From positions 69,864 to 133,863 of the forward strand of contig CALPCJ010000008.1 of assembly GCA_943192975.1 (NCBI GenBank): a DNA stretch of 64,000 nt. Direction: 5' to 3'. Shown one piece after another: positions 1 to 8,756 of the stretch. The stretch comes from Senimuribacter intestinalis. GTDB lineage: Bacteria; Bacillota; Clostridia; Peptostreptococcales; Anaerovoracaceae. The notes beneath the pieces were generated by a model. That model made no database searches. It was not told the origin of the DNA and was given only the letters and a program-made list of their open reading frames with translations. Both the position numbers and the translations under genes were made by a program. Each line of letters starts with the position of its first letter. Within the stretch, counting starts at the first letter, position 1.

Positions 1-1155
1 ATTTATACTCATTGGAATTTTCTGGGTCAACTTATCATTCTGCTTCTGATTCAGATTGGCGGTCTTGGATTTATGGGGCTCTCCATGGCGCTTCTTTATT
101 TTTCAGGACATAAAATCAGCATTTTTCAGCGTACCACATTGATGGAGTCTATGGGCAGTCTAACCATCGGCACTGTTACCAAGGTGCTGCGCACGATGAC
201 ACTGGGCACCCTCATCTTCGAAGGTGCCGGCGCCATTGCTCTGGCATTTCGTTTTATCCCGCTCTTTGGAGCTGCGCAAGGTCTGTGGTTCAGCATCTTC
301 CACGCAGTCTCCGCGTTCTGCAACGCAGGCTTCGATTTAATGGGTATCTTTACCCCCGGTACATCTTTACAGCATTTTTCAAAAGACCCACTGGTGCTTC
401 TAACCACTACTATACTGATCATCACAGGCGGCATCGGTTTTATCGTCTGGCGTGACTTCATCGACCATCGTTTCCGGTTCCGCACCTACACCCTGCACAG
501 CAAAATTATGCTGACCTGTACCGCAGCTTTGGTTATATCCGGCTGTCTTTTATTTTTGTTCTTAGAAAGCAATACCACACTGCGCTCCCTTTCCCTCGCA
601 GAAAAATGGATGAACGCTCTATTTTTGTCGGTTACCCCGAGAACAGCAGGCTTTGCGATTTCTGACTACAGTGATTTTTCGCCGGCGGGCAGAGTCCTGA
701 CCATGTGTCTTATGGTTATCGGCGCCGGTCCTGGCTCCACTGGCGGCGGTATCAAAGTTACCACATTCACTGTTGTTCTGCTCTCTATCGTTTCCCAAAT
801 TTTTCGCAGCAGAGATCTATCTTTGTTCCAGAGGCGACTGCCCGAAGAAGTGCAGCAGCGCGCCTTCTCCAGTATTTCATTTTACCTGATTGCAAGTATT
901 TTCTGTACATTTCTGCTGCTTCTTGCGAATCCCCTTCTGGAATCTGAATACGTACTTTTTGAGGTACTATCTGCCCTTGGTACAGTAGGTCTTTCCATGG
1001 GAATTACGGCAGAACTGGGTGTATTTTCGAAGGCGATACTCATTGCGCTGATGTATCTTGGCAGGCTGGGGAGTATTGCTGTCATCATGGTAATCAGCAG
1101 TCATAGACCTGCCCACAGGCTGCGGTATCCTAAAGAGCCAATTCTCATCGGATAA
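1..1155 (+). CDS. ktrB: KtrB/TrkH-family potassium uptake subunit (5' end outside window)
   Basis: Integral membrane subunit of a Ktr/Trk K+ uptake system. The reading frame is open from base 1, so the gene starts upstream; about 384 residues are visible. Selectivity-filter (P-loop) segments of this superfamily can be seen: FCNAGFD, TPRTAGF and the final LGTVGLSMG, with the glycine-rich GAGPGSTGGGIK in the gating-loop region, separated by hydrophobic segments. The gene is followed after 35 nt by a RCK-domain protein, the usual KtrB-KtrA pairing in which the cytosolic ring gates the channel. TrkH/TrkG is the alternative name for the same fold; the small one-domain RCK partner favours Ktr. Confidence 0.9.
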   Translation: MYTHWNFLGQLIILLLIQIGGLGFMGLSMALLYFSGHKISIFQRTTLMESMGSLTIGTVTKVLRTMTLGTLIFEGAGAIALAFRFIPLFGAAQGLWFSIFHAVSAFCNAGFDLMGIFTPGTSLQHFSKDPLVLLTTTILIITGGIGFIVWRDFIDHRFRFRTYTLHSKIMLTCTAALVISGCLLFLFLESNTTLRSLSLAEKWMNALFLSVTPRTAGFAISDYSDFSPAGRVLTMCLMVIGAGPGSTGGGIKVTTFTVVLLSIVSQIFRSRDLSLFQRRLPEEVQQRAFSSISFYLIASIFCTFLLLLANPLLESEYVLFEVLSALGTVGLSMGITAELGVFSKAILIALMYLGRLGSIAVIMVISSHRPAHRLRYPKEPILIG

Positions 1156-1190
1156 GCGGTACAAAAAATTCAAACAAAAGGAGACAACTC

Positions 1191-1853
1191 ATGCGTTCTA
1201 TTTTAATTATTGGACTGGGCAGATTCGGTCGTCATCTGTCCATGCGTCTTTCTGAACTGGGAAATGAACTTCTGGTAATCGATCAAGACGAGCGGTGTGT
1301 CAACGAAATTGCACCCTTTGTCACTGCTGCCCAAATCGGTGACTGCACAGATGAATCAGTGATTAAAAGCCTCGGTGCAAGCGAATTTGATCTTTCCTTC
1401 GTCTGCATCAGCAACAATCTGGAAACTTCTTTGATTATCACCATGATGCTGAAAGAACAGGGCGCAAAAAAGGTGATTGCTAAAGTCAATCAGGATCTTC
1501 ATGCTAAATTTCTTCTTTCCAACGGCGCCGATGCCGTCATCTATCCCGAACGTGACATGGCGCTGCGCACCGCTATGAAATACAGTGCCGCCAGTGCCTT
1601 TGACTATCTGGAACTTTCTTCTGATTACGGTATTTTTGAAATTGCGCCGCCAAAGTCCTGGATTGGACACAGTCTTAAAGAACTGGAGATACGAAAAAAA
1701 TACCGCCTCAATGTCATCGCTTATAAAGAAAACGACGTCATCAAGGCGGTAGATTCCCAGGATTTTATTTTTAGGGAAACCATGCACCTGCTCATTGCCG
1801 GAGGACGGCAAAACTTTCAGCAGTTTGTGAAAAAACATGCCAGCTTATTTTAG
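1191..1853 (+). CDS. ktrA: KtrA/TrkA-type RCK nucleotide-binding regulatory subunit
   Basis: Cytosolic gating subunit of the K+ uptake system encoded just upstream. The 220-residue protein has an N-terminal Rossmann RCK_N domain with the dinucleotide motif GLGRFG (residues 8-13) and an acidic end of the second strand (VIDQDE), followed by an RCK_C domain from about residue 135. Its length matches single-repeat KtrA (about 220) rather than two-repeat TrkA (about 450). A good SD (AAGGAG) precedes the ATG. Its last codons overlap the convergent rocB-like gene by 9 nt. It probably binds ATP/ADP or NAD(H), as known for the family. Confidence 0.9.
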   Translation: MRSILIIGLGRFGRHLSMRLSELGNELLVIDQDERCVNEIAPFVTAAQIGDCTDESVIKSLGASEFDLSFVCISNNLETSLIITMMLKEQGAKKVIAKVNQDLHAKFLLSNGADAVIYPERDMALRTAMKYSAASAFDYLELSSDYGIFEIAPPKSWIGHSLKELEIRKKYRLNVIAYKENDVIKAVDSQDFIFRETMHLLIAGGRQNFQQFVKKHASLF

Positions 1854-3512
1854 CAGCAGCTTCACTGCATAATCCAAAATGCGCGGCGTGCGCTCATACA
1901 AATCCTCTTTGTATACTCTCTCCGTCAGTTTATGGAAATCCTTTCCCCACGGACCGATGTTAATCCCTGCCATGGAAATAGCTTTAATCTGCTCGAAAGG
2001 AATATCATAGTACGCACCAAAGAGCGGCATAGCACCTGCCACCGATTCCCGCTGGGCTGTCGGATCGTCAATATTGATGTAGCTCAGATCGCAGATTCCG
2101 GTGTAGAAATATTCTTTATCGTAAATTTGTCCATACTCTTCTTGTGTATATGTGGATAACTTTTCGCTCAGCCCCGACGCTTCCTCTGCAATCCCATCAA
2201 AATATACATTGGACACGTTTGGATAATACGGCGGAAGTAAACCGTACACAACTCTGGGGGAAATATCCTCAATATAATCGTAGATTTTCTCAATGAGCTG
2301 GAAGTTCCCTTCAATCATATTGATACGCCCTTCCGCAAGATCCCGCAAGATCCGCTCTCTTTCCATTTCGTAAGCCTCTTCAAAGACTGTCCCGTGCTGG
2401 GCTTTTGCCTCTTCATAAAGTTCTCCAAAACCTACAGTCTTCACCTTCCAAGGCAGCTTCTTTACCGGCTGCCCCGTAGCAGCTAAAAACTTCTCATAAT
2501 TCTCGTTAAGCCGCTCAATTACTGTCAGAAATCCATCTTCACAGACCCTCTTTACCTTTCCTAAAAGCTCTGCAGGCGTTTGCTTTAAAGTTAGAACGCT
2601 AAAACAACCTTGTGCAGACAGCGGCATAGAGACATCATAACGATCTTTACTATCCTTTTGATATAACCAGGTTGGCGGCGGCGCCGCTTCTCCGTCTACT
2701 ACATCGGCAAAGTCCATGTTAACTTCCGTTTTCGCCACAATTTCCGACAAAACGGATACCGGATTGAGTCCCTCAAAGACTTTCCCTGCATGAGATAAAA
2801 ATCCTCTCACATAGACAAATGGCATCATTTTTCCCACTGTTCCCTCAGAAAAAACACCTTTGGAAAAATCTTTTCTCTGATGGGGCTCGCTGTTGATCAT
2901 CATCAGATATTCAAGTCCCTGCTTTTCCTTTAGTTCTGCCAAAAGCCGCACCGCAGCCCGCATGCCGGCAGAAAGGTTTTCCTCATCGGGGACGCCAAGA
3001 ACGATGACATTTCCCTCAAAATTCGCAAGTTTGCTGTATTCCTCTAAAAGTGCGTACTGGATAGCGCCTCCCGCCTTCATATCACAGCCGCCTCTGCAGA
3101 ATACAAAGCTGCCAGCTTCCAGATCCACCAGCGCATCTTCCGGCAGCATATCTTTATGATCTGCAAGGGCTGCCGCAAGTTCATCAGGTGAAAAAGCCAG
3201 CGGCTTGAGCAGTTTATAATCTTCGATATCCACAATATCGTAATGATGTACCATGGCAACAGTTTTATTCCCTTTTCCCCGTACCATAGCCCAGCATACA
3301 TGCCTGCCCAGCGGGTCATTTTCTACAGGATAAAGACCCCAATTGTCAGGATGTTCTTTGAAATATGGAATTTCTCCAAAATGCGCAGTGAAAAATTCCT
3401 CTACCAGCCGCTCGCCAGAGGTATTAGTAAAACTTTCAATTTTTACATATTCATATAGTATTTCTTTGATCTTTTCGCTAAGCAGCGCAAAATCCAAATT
3501 GTGATTTTTCAT
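1845..3512 (-). CDS. rocB: RocB-like M20 family metallopeptidase (arginine utilisation)
   Basis: The 555-residue protein resembles Bacillus RocB (about 566 aa), an M20-family zinc hydrolase of the arginine degradation regulon whose exact reaction is unsettled. Metal-site motifs are visible: HHYD (His90, Asp92), GGCDMKAGG (Asp144) and the catalytic/metal pair PDEEN (Glu177-Glu178). SD GAGGT lies before the ATG. It starts 19 nt after the stop of the guanidino-modifying enzyme gene, so the two are probably co-transcribed. Together with the YfcC carrier this suggests uptake and breakdown of arginine or an arginine derivative. Confidence 0.85.
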   Translation of the reverse strand: MKNHNLDFALLSEKIKEILYEYVKIESFTNTSGERLVEEFFTAHFGEIPYFKEHPDNWGLYPVENDPLGRHVCWAMVRGKGNKTVAMVHHYDIVDIEDYKLLKPLAFSPDELAAALADHKDMLPEDALVDLEAGSFVFCRGGCDMKAGGAIQYALLEEYSKLANFEGNVIVLGVPDEENLSAGMRAAVRLLAELKEKQGLEYLMMINSEPHQRKDFSKGVFSEGTVGKMMPFVYVRGFLSHAGKVFEGLNPVSVLSEIVAKTEVNMDFADVVDGEAAPPPTWLYQKDSKDRYDVSMPLSAQGCFSVLTLKQTPAELLGKVKRVCEDGFLTVIERLNENYEKFLAATGQPVKKLPWKVKTVGFGELYEEAKAQHGTVFEEAYEMERERILRDLAEGRINMIEGNFQLIEKIYDYIEDISPRVVYGLLPPYYPNVSNVYFDGIAEEASGLSEKLSTYTQEEYGQIYDKEYFYTGICDLSYINIDDPTAQRESVAGAMPLFGAYYDIPFEQIKAISMAGINIGPWGKDFHKLTERVYKEDLYERTPRILDYAVKLLLK

Positions 3513-3531
3513 GGATATTACCTCGAAGCTC

Positions 3532-4407
3532 CTATTTTCTGCATACTGGGCAGGTCAGACAGGTCGGTCCGCCGGTACCACGGTAGGACAGCTCTTTTCC
3601 TTCGTAAGTGTAAACCGTTACACCTGCGTCTTCGATTTTTTTCTGAATCTCCGGACAGCCTGCGATTAAAACGCATTTTCCAGGTTCCAGCGCCAGCAGG
3701 TTGGTTCCCAGATAATCGTATTCTTCATCATTGCATTCGATCAGCTGTATGCCCTTTTCGATGAGATATTCTCTAAAGAATACCGGCATGTACTTGGAAT
3801 AAACAACGGCTTTATCTGTGTCCACAAAACTGATAATGCTCATCAGGTGAAGACACGCCTCTTCGCCGTCGCCGTGCGGCATTGGAATCACAATATATTC
3901 ATCGATAAAATCCTTTGTGAGTTCTTTGAACTGGCGAATGCCTTCATCATTAGTTCTATACCCCCTGCCGATCGCTACAGTCTTTTCATCAATCCAAAGG
4001 ACATCGCCGCCTTCCATTTTTCCCGGCGCCTTAATGTATCCTAAAGTCGGCACCCCATGCTCTGTTAAAAAAGCTTCTGTCGCAAGGCGCTCCTTATTTC
4101 TAAGTTCTTTTCCCATCGGAAAGTAAATTGCACCTTTTTTCGTGACTTTGAGGGAGTCATGGGTGTAGATAGAATCAAGTCCGGTTCTCTCGTCATAAGG
4201 AAGATAATAAACATTTTCGACATTGTCTTTGATGATCTTTTCAAAGACCTCGTACTCCTTAAGCACCTTCTCATAGTCTGGACACCCGAAATACTTGGAT
4301 TTTTCCCAATTCTCGTTGAGGTTTTCCTGACTCACAAAAGCCGCTTCCGGCCGTTTAATTAAAATTGTGTCAATTTTTTTGACCATACTCTGACATCCGT
4401 AATTCAT
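3532..4407 (-). CDS. Guanidino-group hydrolase/amidinotransferase family protein (DDAH/arginine deiminase-like)
   Basis: Enzyme of the pentein fold that attacks the guanidino carbon of arginine-like substrates with a catalytic cysteine. The start at 4407 is chosen because GGAGG lies 5 nt upstream; an ATG 18 nt further upstream has no SD. In the 291-residue product the acidic EGGD motif (about residues 132-135), the catalytic His in LHLMS (about 187) and the nucleophilic Cys near the C-terminus (GGPTC, about 283) are present in the expected order. At about 290 aa it is nearer to dimethylarginine dimethylaminohydrolase-type proteins than to classical ArcA (about 410 aa). A citrulline-forming role beside RocB is inferred. 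Confidence 0.75.
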   Translation of the reverse strand: MNYGCQSMVKKIDTILIKRPEAAFVSQENLNENWEKSKYFGCPDYEKVLKEYEVFEKIIKDNVENVYYLPYDERTGLDSIYTHDSLKVTKKGAIYFPMGKELRNKERLATEAFLTEHGVPTLGYIKAPGKMEGGDVLWIDEKTVAIGRGYRTNDEGIRQFKELTKDFIDEYIVIPMPHGDGEEACLHLMSIISFVDTDKAVVYSKYMPVFFREYLIEKGIQLIECNDEEYDYLGTNLLALEPGKCVLIAGCPEIQKKIEDAGVTVYTYEGKELSYRGTGGPTCLTCPVCRK

Positions 4408-4430
4408 AATTTCCTCCATTAACATAAATT

Positions 4431-4465
4431 ATTTTAAAAAGGGAATGTATTTTCACACATTCCCT
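4431..4465 (-). terminator. Intrinsic terminator after the M20D amidohydrolase gene
   Basis: Perfect 9-bp stem (AGGGAATGT / ACATTCCCT) followed on the minus strand by a T-run. It lies between the M20D gene and the DDAH-like gene, so it separates or attenuates transcription within the catabolic cluster. Confidence 0.75.
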
Positions 4466-4506
4466 AATTATCACATAAAACTATGATCTTTTCAAATTTT
4501 TAAGAG

Positions 4507-5682
4507 TTAATATCCTCTGTACGCCTTGTGATCTGCTTTGAGCTTCGCGAGCAACTCCTTATCGGTATAAAGCTTTGCCGCTAAAGTCAGCAGATAATTC
4601 GCTGAATTTTTGATCGCCTGATGGGTTCCCGGGCAAGTCATTTCATCTGCAAATTCCTTGGTATGGGGATCGTAATTCTTACCAATTCCCATAACCGGAT
4701 GAAATGCCGGACAGCGATAATCGACATTGCCGATATCTGAGGAACCTGTCATGGCAGAGGATCCTTTTACAAAGTCTATATCCAGATCGGTAAAGCAGTC
4801 TTCCATAATCTTCTTACCAATTTCACTGATATGCAGTTCATGGAACGGCGCACCGACCAGAAACATCTCAGCTTCCGTCCGAGTCGCAAGAGCCGCCGCT
4901 TTTGCGCAGTCTCTGACCCACGCTGTAATATCATTAAGGTCTTCCCTTCTTGGCGCTCTGGTTATAAATTCAATTTCCACCTCATCGGGAACGATATTAG
5001 AAGCAACACCGCCTTGCTTAATGAAGCCATGCAATCTAGCTTCCTCTATGACATGTTGTCTCATCATATCGACTGCGTCCATAAACAGTCGTGCCGCATT
5101 GAGGGCATTTCTTCCCTTTTCCGGTGCTGCTGCCGCATGAGCTGGCGCGCCGTGCCACTTGAAGCCCAGACCATCTAAGGCAATAAATTTAACCTCTGCC
5201 GTATTAAAGCCGCCCATGTGAACCATGGCTGCAAAATCATATCCATCGAAAACACCCTCATCCGCCATATAGCATTTATCACCGTTGACTTCTTCATCAG
5301 GTGTTCCGATAATATCTACGCCGAAATCCAGCTGATCCTTTACCTGATTCAGCGCCAAAGCCGCAAGAAGGCTCGCACTGCCGCTGGCGCAGTGACCGCA
5401 GGCATGACCTAAACCCCGCAGAGCGTCATATTCTGCTAAAAGCACCATTCTGCTTTCCTTTTCAGGATTGATAATCCCTTTAAAGGCTGTATCTAATCCA
5501 GCAAAAGGATACTCCACCTGAATTCCGTATTTTCTCAGCAATTCTACCATTTTGCGAGAACTATTATACTCTTCCGACCCAGTTTCCGGATTTTCTGCCA
5601 TATAGTCATTGACTGCAATAACTTCTTTCTCAAAGATGCGCACCTGCGCAAGCAGCAAATCTCTAAACTCTTTTTCCTGCAT
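4507..5682 (-). CDS. M20D-type amidohydrolase (AbgB/amidase family)
   Basis: Zinc-dependent amidohydrolase of the M20D group, which includes p-aminobenzoyl-glutamate hydrolase subunits, N-acyl-amino-acid amidohydrolases and M20 dipeptidases. The 391-residue sequence shows the group signature GLGHACGH (His93, His97), the Glu pair in TPDEEV (130-131) and His155 in VHMGG. It follows the YfcC carrier by 29 nt and ends in an intrinsic terminator, so carrier and hydrolase look like one operon: import of an acylated or conjugated amino acid followed by hydrolysis. Substrate is not deducible from sequence. Confidence 0.8.
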   Translation of the reverse strand: MQEKEFRDLLLAQVRIFEKEVIAVNDYMAENPETGSEEYNSSRKMVELLRKYGIQVEYPFAGLDTAFKGIINPEKESRMVLLAEYDALRGLGHACGHCASGSASLLAALALNQVKDQLDFGVDIIGTPDEEVNGDKCYMADEGVFDGYDFAAMVHMGGFNTAEVKFIALDGLGFKWHGAPAHAAAAPEKGRNALNAARLFMDAVDMMRQHVIEEARLHGFIKQGGVASNIVPDEVEIEFITRAPRREDLNDITAWVRDCAKAAALATRTEAEMFLVGAPFHELHISEIGKKIMEDCFTDLDIDFVKGSSAMTGSSDIGNVDYRCPAFHPVMGIGKNYDPHTKEFADEMTCPGTHQAIKNSANYLLTLAAKLYTDKELLAKLKADHKAYRGY

Positions 5683-5711
5683 TTTAGAAAATCCTTTCTT
5701 TTCCCGTTATT

Positions 5712-7109
5712 TTAACTATAGTTCATCAGAACTGCGATTACAATAAAGATAATCTGTAATACGAAGAACACTGCAAAAATCGGCAGGAAGAATCTATACC
5801 ATTTGCCCATAGGAATTTTTGCAATACCACACATAATTGTACAGGACGCTGTCGGCCATAACAGATTGGAGAATCCATCACCAAACTGATAAGCAAGCAC
5901 TGCAATCTGTCTGTTTAGATCAGACAGGTCTGCCAGCGGAATCATAATCGGCATAATTGCTGCCGCCTGACCGCTGCCCGATGGGATAAAGAAATTCAGG
6001 ACATTCTGCACAATCAGCATTGCAATACCTGTTCCCCACGCTGGAAGTCCATCCATCATGCTGTTCATACCGTGAATTACAGTATCAATAATCACTCCGT
6101 TCTGCATGATAACCAGAATTGCTCTGGACATACCTACTACGACCATTGCAACTGTCATTTCTGACAACGATGTAATCAAATCTGCGCAGATACCCTCTGC
6201 TCTTTTGCCTCCGATGATAGAAGAAATGATACCGGAAATGATAAATACAGCGCTCATTTCATTGATATACCAGCCCAGTTCTAAAGAGCCATATACAATG
6301 GTTGCGACTGTAACAACCATACCAAGCATAATAATTTTGTGTTTGCCTGTAAACTTCATGGTTTCATCACGTTCAACCTGGAAAGCAGAGTAATCCATGC
6401 CGTAAAGCAGACTCTTCGTTGGGTCCTTCTTAATTTTTAGAGCATATCTCATCACCAGCGCCACAGCAACCAGATAGAATACCACAAAGATGAGCCATCT
6501 GTATCCTAAGCCGGAGAACATCTTCAGCTGCCCAAACGTCTGTGCAATACCGATGGTAAACGGATTTGTCGTTGCAGAGGCAAAGCCGACTGCCACTGCC
6601 ATACCTGACATGCACATTCCCACGATTGCATCATAACCCAGCGCAATGGCAAGCGCCACGAAAATCGGAATCAGCCCATATACAGTCTCAAATTCGCCAT
6701 AAGTAGATCCCGCTAATGCAAAAACCAACATAACGATAGGAACAAATAATTTGCTGTCCTTTGCCCTGCCGTTAAGAAGCGTGTTAATCATCGCTGTAAA
6801 AGCACCAGTCTGCATGACAGAATATACCCAGAAATATCCGAATAAAATCAGGAAGATAATCTGTGCACCGTTGATAAAGCCTTCCTGAATTGCTACGAAC
6901 AGTTTGAACGGATTGACTGGGCTCTGATCAACATAAGCAAAACTTCCCCCATCTACAACGTTATAGCCCGTTGCCTCATCCAGCACATACTCATACTGAC
7001 CTGCTGGTACAATGTAGGTTAAGATAGTTACCACTACAATGATGGAAAACAGCATTAATGTACTGCTCGGAAATTGAAATTTCTTCTTCTTGTCATTTAA
7101 TGTCGGCAT
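5712..7109 (-). CDS. YfcC/ArcD-type basic amino acid or C4-dicarboxylate carrier
   Basis: Polytopic membrane carrier of the YfcC family (related to DcuC and arginine/ornithine exchangers). The 465-residue protein begins with the typical FPSSTLMLFSIIVVVTILTYIVPAGQY segment, here read as motif fragments FPSST and VPAGQY, and has about a dozen hydrophobic helices; the conserved NFFIPSGSGQAA and LLWPTA segments lie in the C-terminal half. It heads a minus-strand operon from a near-consensus promoter whose -10 is covered by a putative GntR operator. With RocB and a guanidino-hydrolase downstream, arginine/ornithine exchange is a reasonable guess; dicarboxylate transport is the alternative. Confidence 0.8.
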   Translation of the reverse strand: MPTLNDKKKKFQFPSSTLMLFSIIVVVTILTYIVPAGQYEYVLDEATGYNVVDGGSFAYVDQSPVNPFKLFVAIQEGFINGAQIIFLILFGYFWVYSVMQTGAFTAMINTLLNGRAKDSKLFVPIVMLVFALAGSTYGEFETVYGLIPIFVALAIALGYDAIVGMCMSGMAVAVGFASATTNPFTIGIAQTFGQLKMFSGLGYRWLIFVVFYLVAVALVMRYALKIKKDPTKSLLYGMDYSAFQVERDETMKFTGKHKIIMLGMVVTVATIVYGSLELGWYINEMSAVFIISGIISSIIGGKRAEGICADLITSLSEMTVAMVVVGMSRAILVIMQNGVIIDTVIHGMNSMMDGLPAWGTGIAMLIVQNVLNFFIPSGSGQAAAIMPIMIPLADLSDLNRQIAVLAYQFGDGFSNLLWPTASCTIMCGIAKIPMGKWYRFFLPIFAVFFVLQIIFIVIAVLMNYS

Positions 7110-7209
7110 TTCATAAACCTCTCTTTCTTTCTATAAATAAAATAATTGCGCTCGGCAGATTATATTCGATATAAATTATAAAATATATTATATTTTCTAC
7201 CGAGATGAG

Positions 7210-7223
7210 TATATTATATATAA
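7210..7223. promoter_or_regulatory. Putative GntR operator, copy 1 (TATATTATATATAA)
   Basis: Exact 14-bp copy of the motif at 7315-7328. It overlaps the -10 of the yfcC promoter, the position expected for a repressor site. Confidence 0.6.
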
Positions 7224-7241
7224 AACTTTTTCTTCTGTCAA
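7213..7241 (-). promoter_or_regulatory. Sigma-A promoter of the yfcC-M20D operon
   Basis: On the minus strand: perfect -35 TTGACA, 17-bp spacer, perfect -10 TATAAT. The -10 is embedded in a 14-bp AT motif (7210-7223) that recurs exactly over the -10 of the divergent gntR gene. Confidence 0.85.
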
Positions 7242-7291
7242 TAGGTCATATCTGATTTTTCAGATAAATTCGCGTTTCTTGTCGAATTCTA

Positions 7292-7320
7292 TTGACGAAA
7301 GATTCCAGCCGTTATATATT
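7292..7320 (+). promoter_or_regulatory. Sigma-A promoter of gntR
   Basis: TTGACG, 17-bp spacer, TATATT, 37 nt before the gntR ATG. The -10 lies within the second copy of the putative operator, indicating autoregulation. Confidence 0.75.
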
Positions 7321-7328
7321 ATATATAA
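7315..7328. promoter_or_regulatory. Putative GntR operator, copy 2 (TATATTATATATAA)
   Basis: Identical to 7210-7223 and placed on the -10 of gntR itself; the two copies are 105 bp apart start to start, close to ten helical turns, which would allow cooperative or looped repression. Confidence 0.6.
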
Positions 7329-7356
7329 GCGTTAGAATTTTGAGAGGAAACCATAC

Positions 7357-8007
7357 ATGGAAAGATTTAAAACATTAAAAGACCACGTCTATGACTATAT
7401 CGCCGAGCAAATACGTGATGGCGCCCTTCTCCCCGATAAACGTGTCAACGAGAATGTGATCTGTGAAGAACTGAATATCAGCCGTACACCTGTCCGCGAA
7501 GCCTTAATTCAGCTAGCCGCTGAAGGCGTGCTGGAAAACCGCGCCCGCAAAGGTTTTGTCATCAAAGCGATGAGTCACACCGACATCAAGGAAATTTATG
7601 CAGTCATCGGAGTCCTCGATGGCTACGCAGCAAAATTATCCTGTGACAATTTAACAGAACAGGATTATGCCGATATGGCTTTTTATATAGACGCAATGGA
7701 GCTTGCTATCAACTCTGGCAATTACGAGATGTATTACAAACAGCAAACCACCTTCCACCAGCTATATATCAATAAATGCGGCAACAATACCCTAATCGAT
7801 ACAATTGCTAAAACAAAGAACAAACTATTGAAAAAAACCTATATCGATGACAACGATCAGACCCTGAAAGAAGTGTTTGCAAAGACTAATAATGAACATC
7901 GTAAAATTCTGGAATTGTTCAAAGCAAAAGACACGGAAACTTTGTTCCACTATATTGCCGACACTCACTGGATGCCGGACTACGCAACCTATGATATGAT
8001 TGTATAA
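7357..8007 (+). CDS. GntR-family regulator, FadR subfamily with FCD domain
   Basis: DNA-binding regulator of 216 residues. The N-terminal winged helix (about 5-70) carries the family motif CEELNISRTPVREAL followed by a wing ending RKGFVI; residues about 80-205 form an all-helical FCD ligand-binding domain. It is divergent from the yfcC/M20D operon and very likely controls it and itself, because the same 14-bp motif covers both -10 boxes. SD GAGAGGAAA before the ATG. The ligand is probably a substrate or product of the neighbouring arginine/amidohydrolase cluster (inference). Confidence 0.85.
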   Translation: MERFKTLKDHVYDYIAEQIRDGALLPDKRVNENVICEELNISRTPVREALIQLAAEGVLENRARKGFVIKAMSHTDIKEIYAVIGVLDGYAAKLSCDNLTEQDYADMAFYIDAMELAINSGNYEMYYKQQTTFHQLYINKCGNNTLIDTIAKTKNKLLKKTYIDDNDQTLKEVFAKTNNEHRKILELFKAKDTETLFHYIADTHWMPDYATYDMIV

Positions 8008-8014
8008 GCATTAT

Positions 8015-8067
8015 AACTAAAAAAGATGTCACGTTGGCGTAAAATTGCCTGCCTGACATCTTTTAGT
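8015..8067 (+). terminator. Intrinsic terminator of gntR
   Basis: 11-bp perfect stem AAAAGATGTCA / TGACATCTTTT with a 22-nt loop, just after the gntR stop, followed by TTTTAGTTTG. Confidence 0.75.
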
Positions 8068-8129
8068 TTGTAGAAAACCGCCAAAAAAAAAAATGTCAAT
8101 TCAATCCTTGACATTTCTTCTCTTATCCA

Positions 8130-8236
8130 AGAATAAACAGGGAAAAAACCTCGCAATGTAAACTATAAACCACCATACAGAAAAAACTTCTCCGTATTAA
8201 ATTTTTCCCTGTTCATTTTGAACTATTTTTATTATA
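8130..8236 (-). ncRNA. Candidate small structured RNA or 3' element between rlmH and gntR
   Basis: Twelve-base perfect arms AACAGGGAAAAA (8136-8147) and TTTTTCCCTGTT (8202-8213) enclose about 54 nt with a second imperfect inner stem (ATACaGA / TCcGTAT). On the minus strand a TATAAT with a weak -35 (TTTACT, 16-bp spacer) sits just upstream of the outer arm, so an independent transcript of about 100 nt is possible. It may equally be the 3' end and terminator of the rlmH operon, which runs toward it. The 267-nt gap otherwise holds a second inverted repeat (AAATGTCAA / TTGACATTT, about 8091-8117) and no gene. Confidence 0.3.
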
Positions 8237-8273
8237 ATCCTTTTTCCGCAAAAGTAAATACCTATGAGTGAAA

Positions 8274-8753
8274 TTATTTATGATAAGTTTCATTCCTCAT
8301 AATTTTAAAACTTCTATACACCTGTTCCAGCAGAATCACCCGCATCATCTGGTGCGGAAAAGTCATCTCAGAAAAGGAAAGTTTAAAATCAGCTCTCCTG
8401 CTTACTTCATCGGAAAGTCCCAAACTGCCGCCAATAATAAAGGCGATATTACTGTCGCCGGAAAGGCCCAGTTTTTCTATCTTTTCCGCTAATTTTTCAG
8501 AGGAAAGCATTTTCCCTTTGACTTCCAACGTAATCACATACATGTTTTCCTTAATCCGCCTCAGGATTTCCTTCCCTTCGGCGTCCTTTACAGCCAGCTC
8601 CTCGGCAGCACCAGCTTTATCAGGAAGTCTGGACTCCTTTAACTCCAGGATTTCCAGACTGCAATAGCTGCGAAGCCTTTTGCTGTACTCCTCTACAGCC
8701 TGACTCCAGTATTTTTCTTTTAATTTACCAATACAGATAACCGTAATGTTCAT
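8274..8753 (-). CDS. rlmH: 23S rRNA (pseudouridine-1915 N3) methyltransferase RlmH
   Basis: SPOUT-fold methyltransferase acting on pseudouridine 1915 in helix 69 of 23S rRNA in the 70S ribosome, using SAM. The 159-residue length equals the family norm. The family start MNITVICIGKLKEKYW, the SAM-site FIIGGSLGLS and the C-terminal LSFSEMTFPHQMMRVILLEQVYRSF region (fragments TFPHQ and LLEQVYR) are characteristic. It lies 3 nt after the YycJ-like hydrolase gene on the same strand, an arrangement common in Firmicutes. Confidence 0.95.
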   Translation of the reverse strand: MNITVICIGKLKEKYWSQAVEEYSKRLRSYCSLEILELKESRLPDKAGAAEELAVKDAEGKEILRRIKENMYVITLEVKGKMLSSEKLAEKIEKLGLSGDSNIAFIIGGSLGLSDEVSRRADFKLSFSEMTFPHQMMRVILLEQVYRSFKIMRNETYHK

Positions 8754-8756
8754 ATA

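Noticed and set aside
8091..8117. AAATGTCAA / TTGACATTT as a promoter pair
   Set aside because: TTGACA is present but no -10 at the right distance in either direction; more likely a hairpin.
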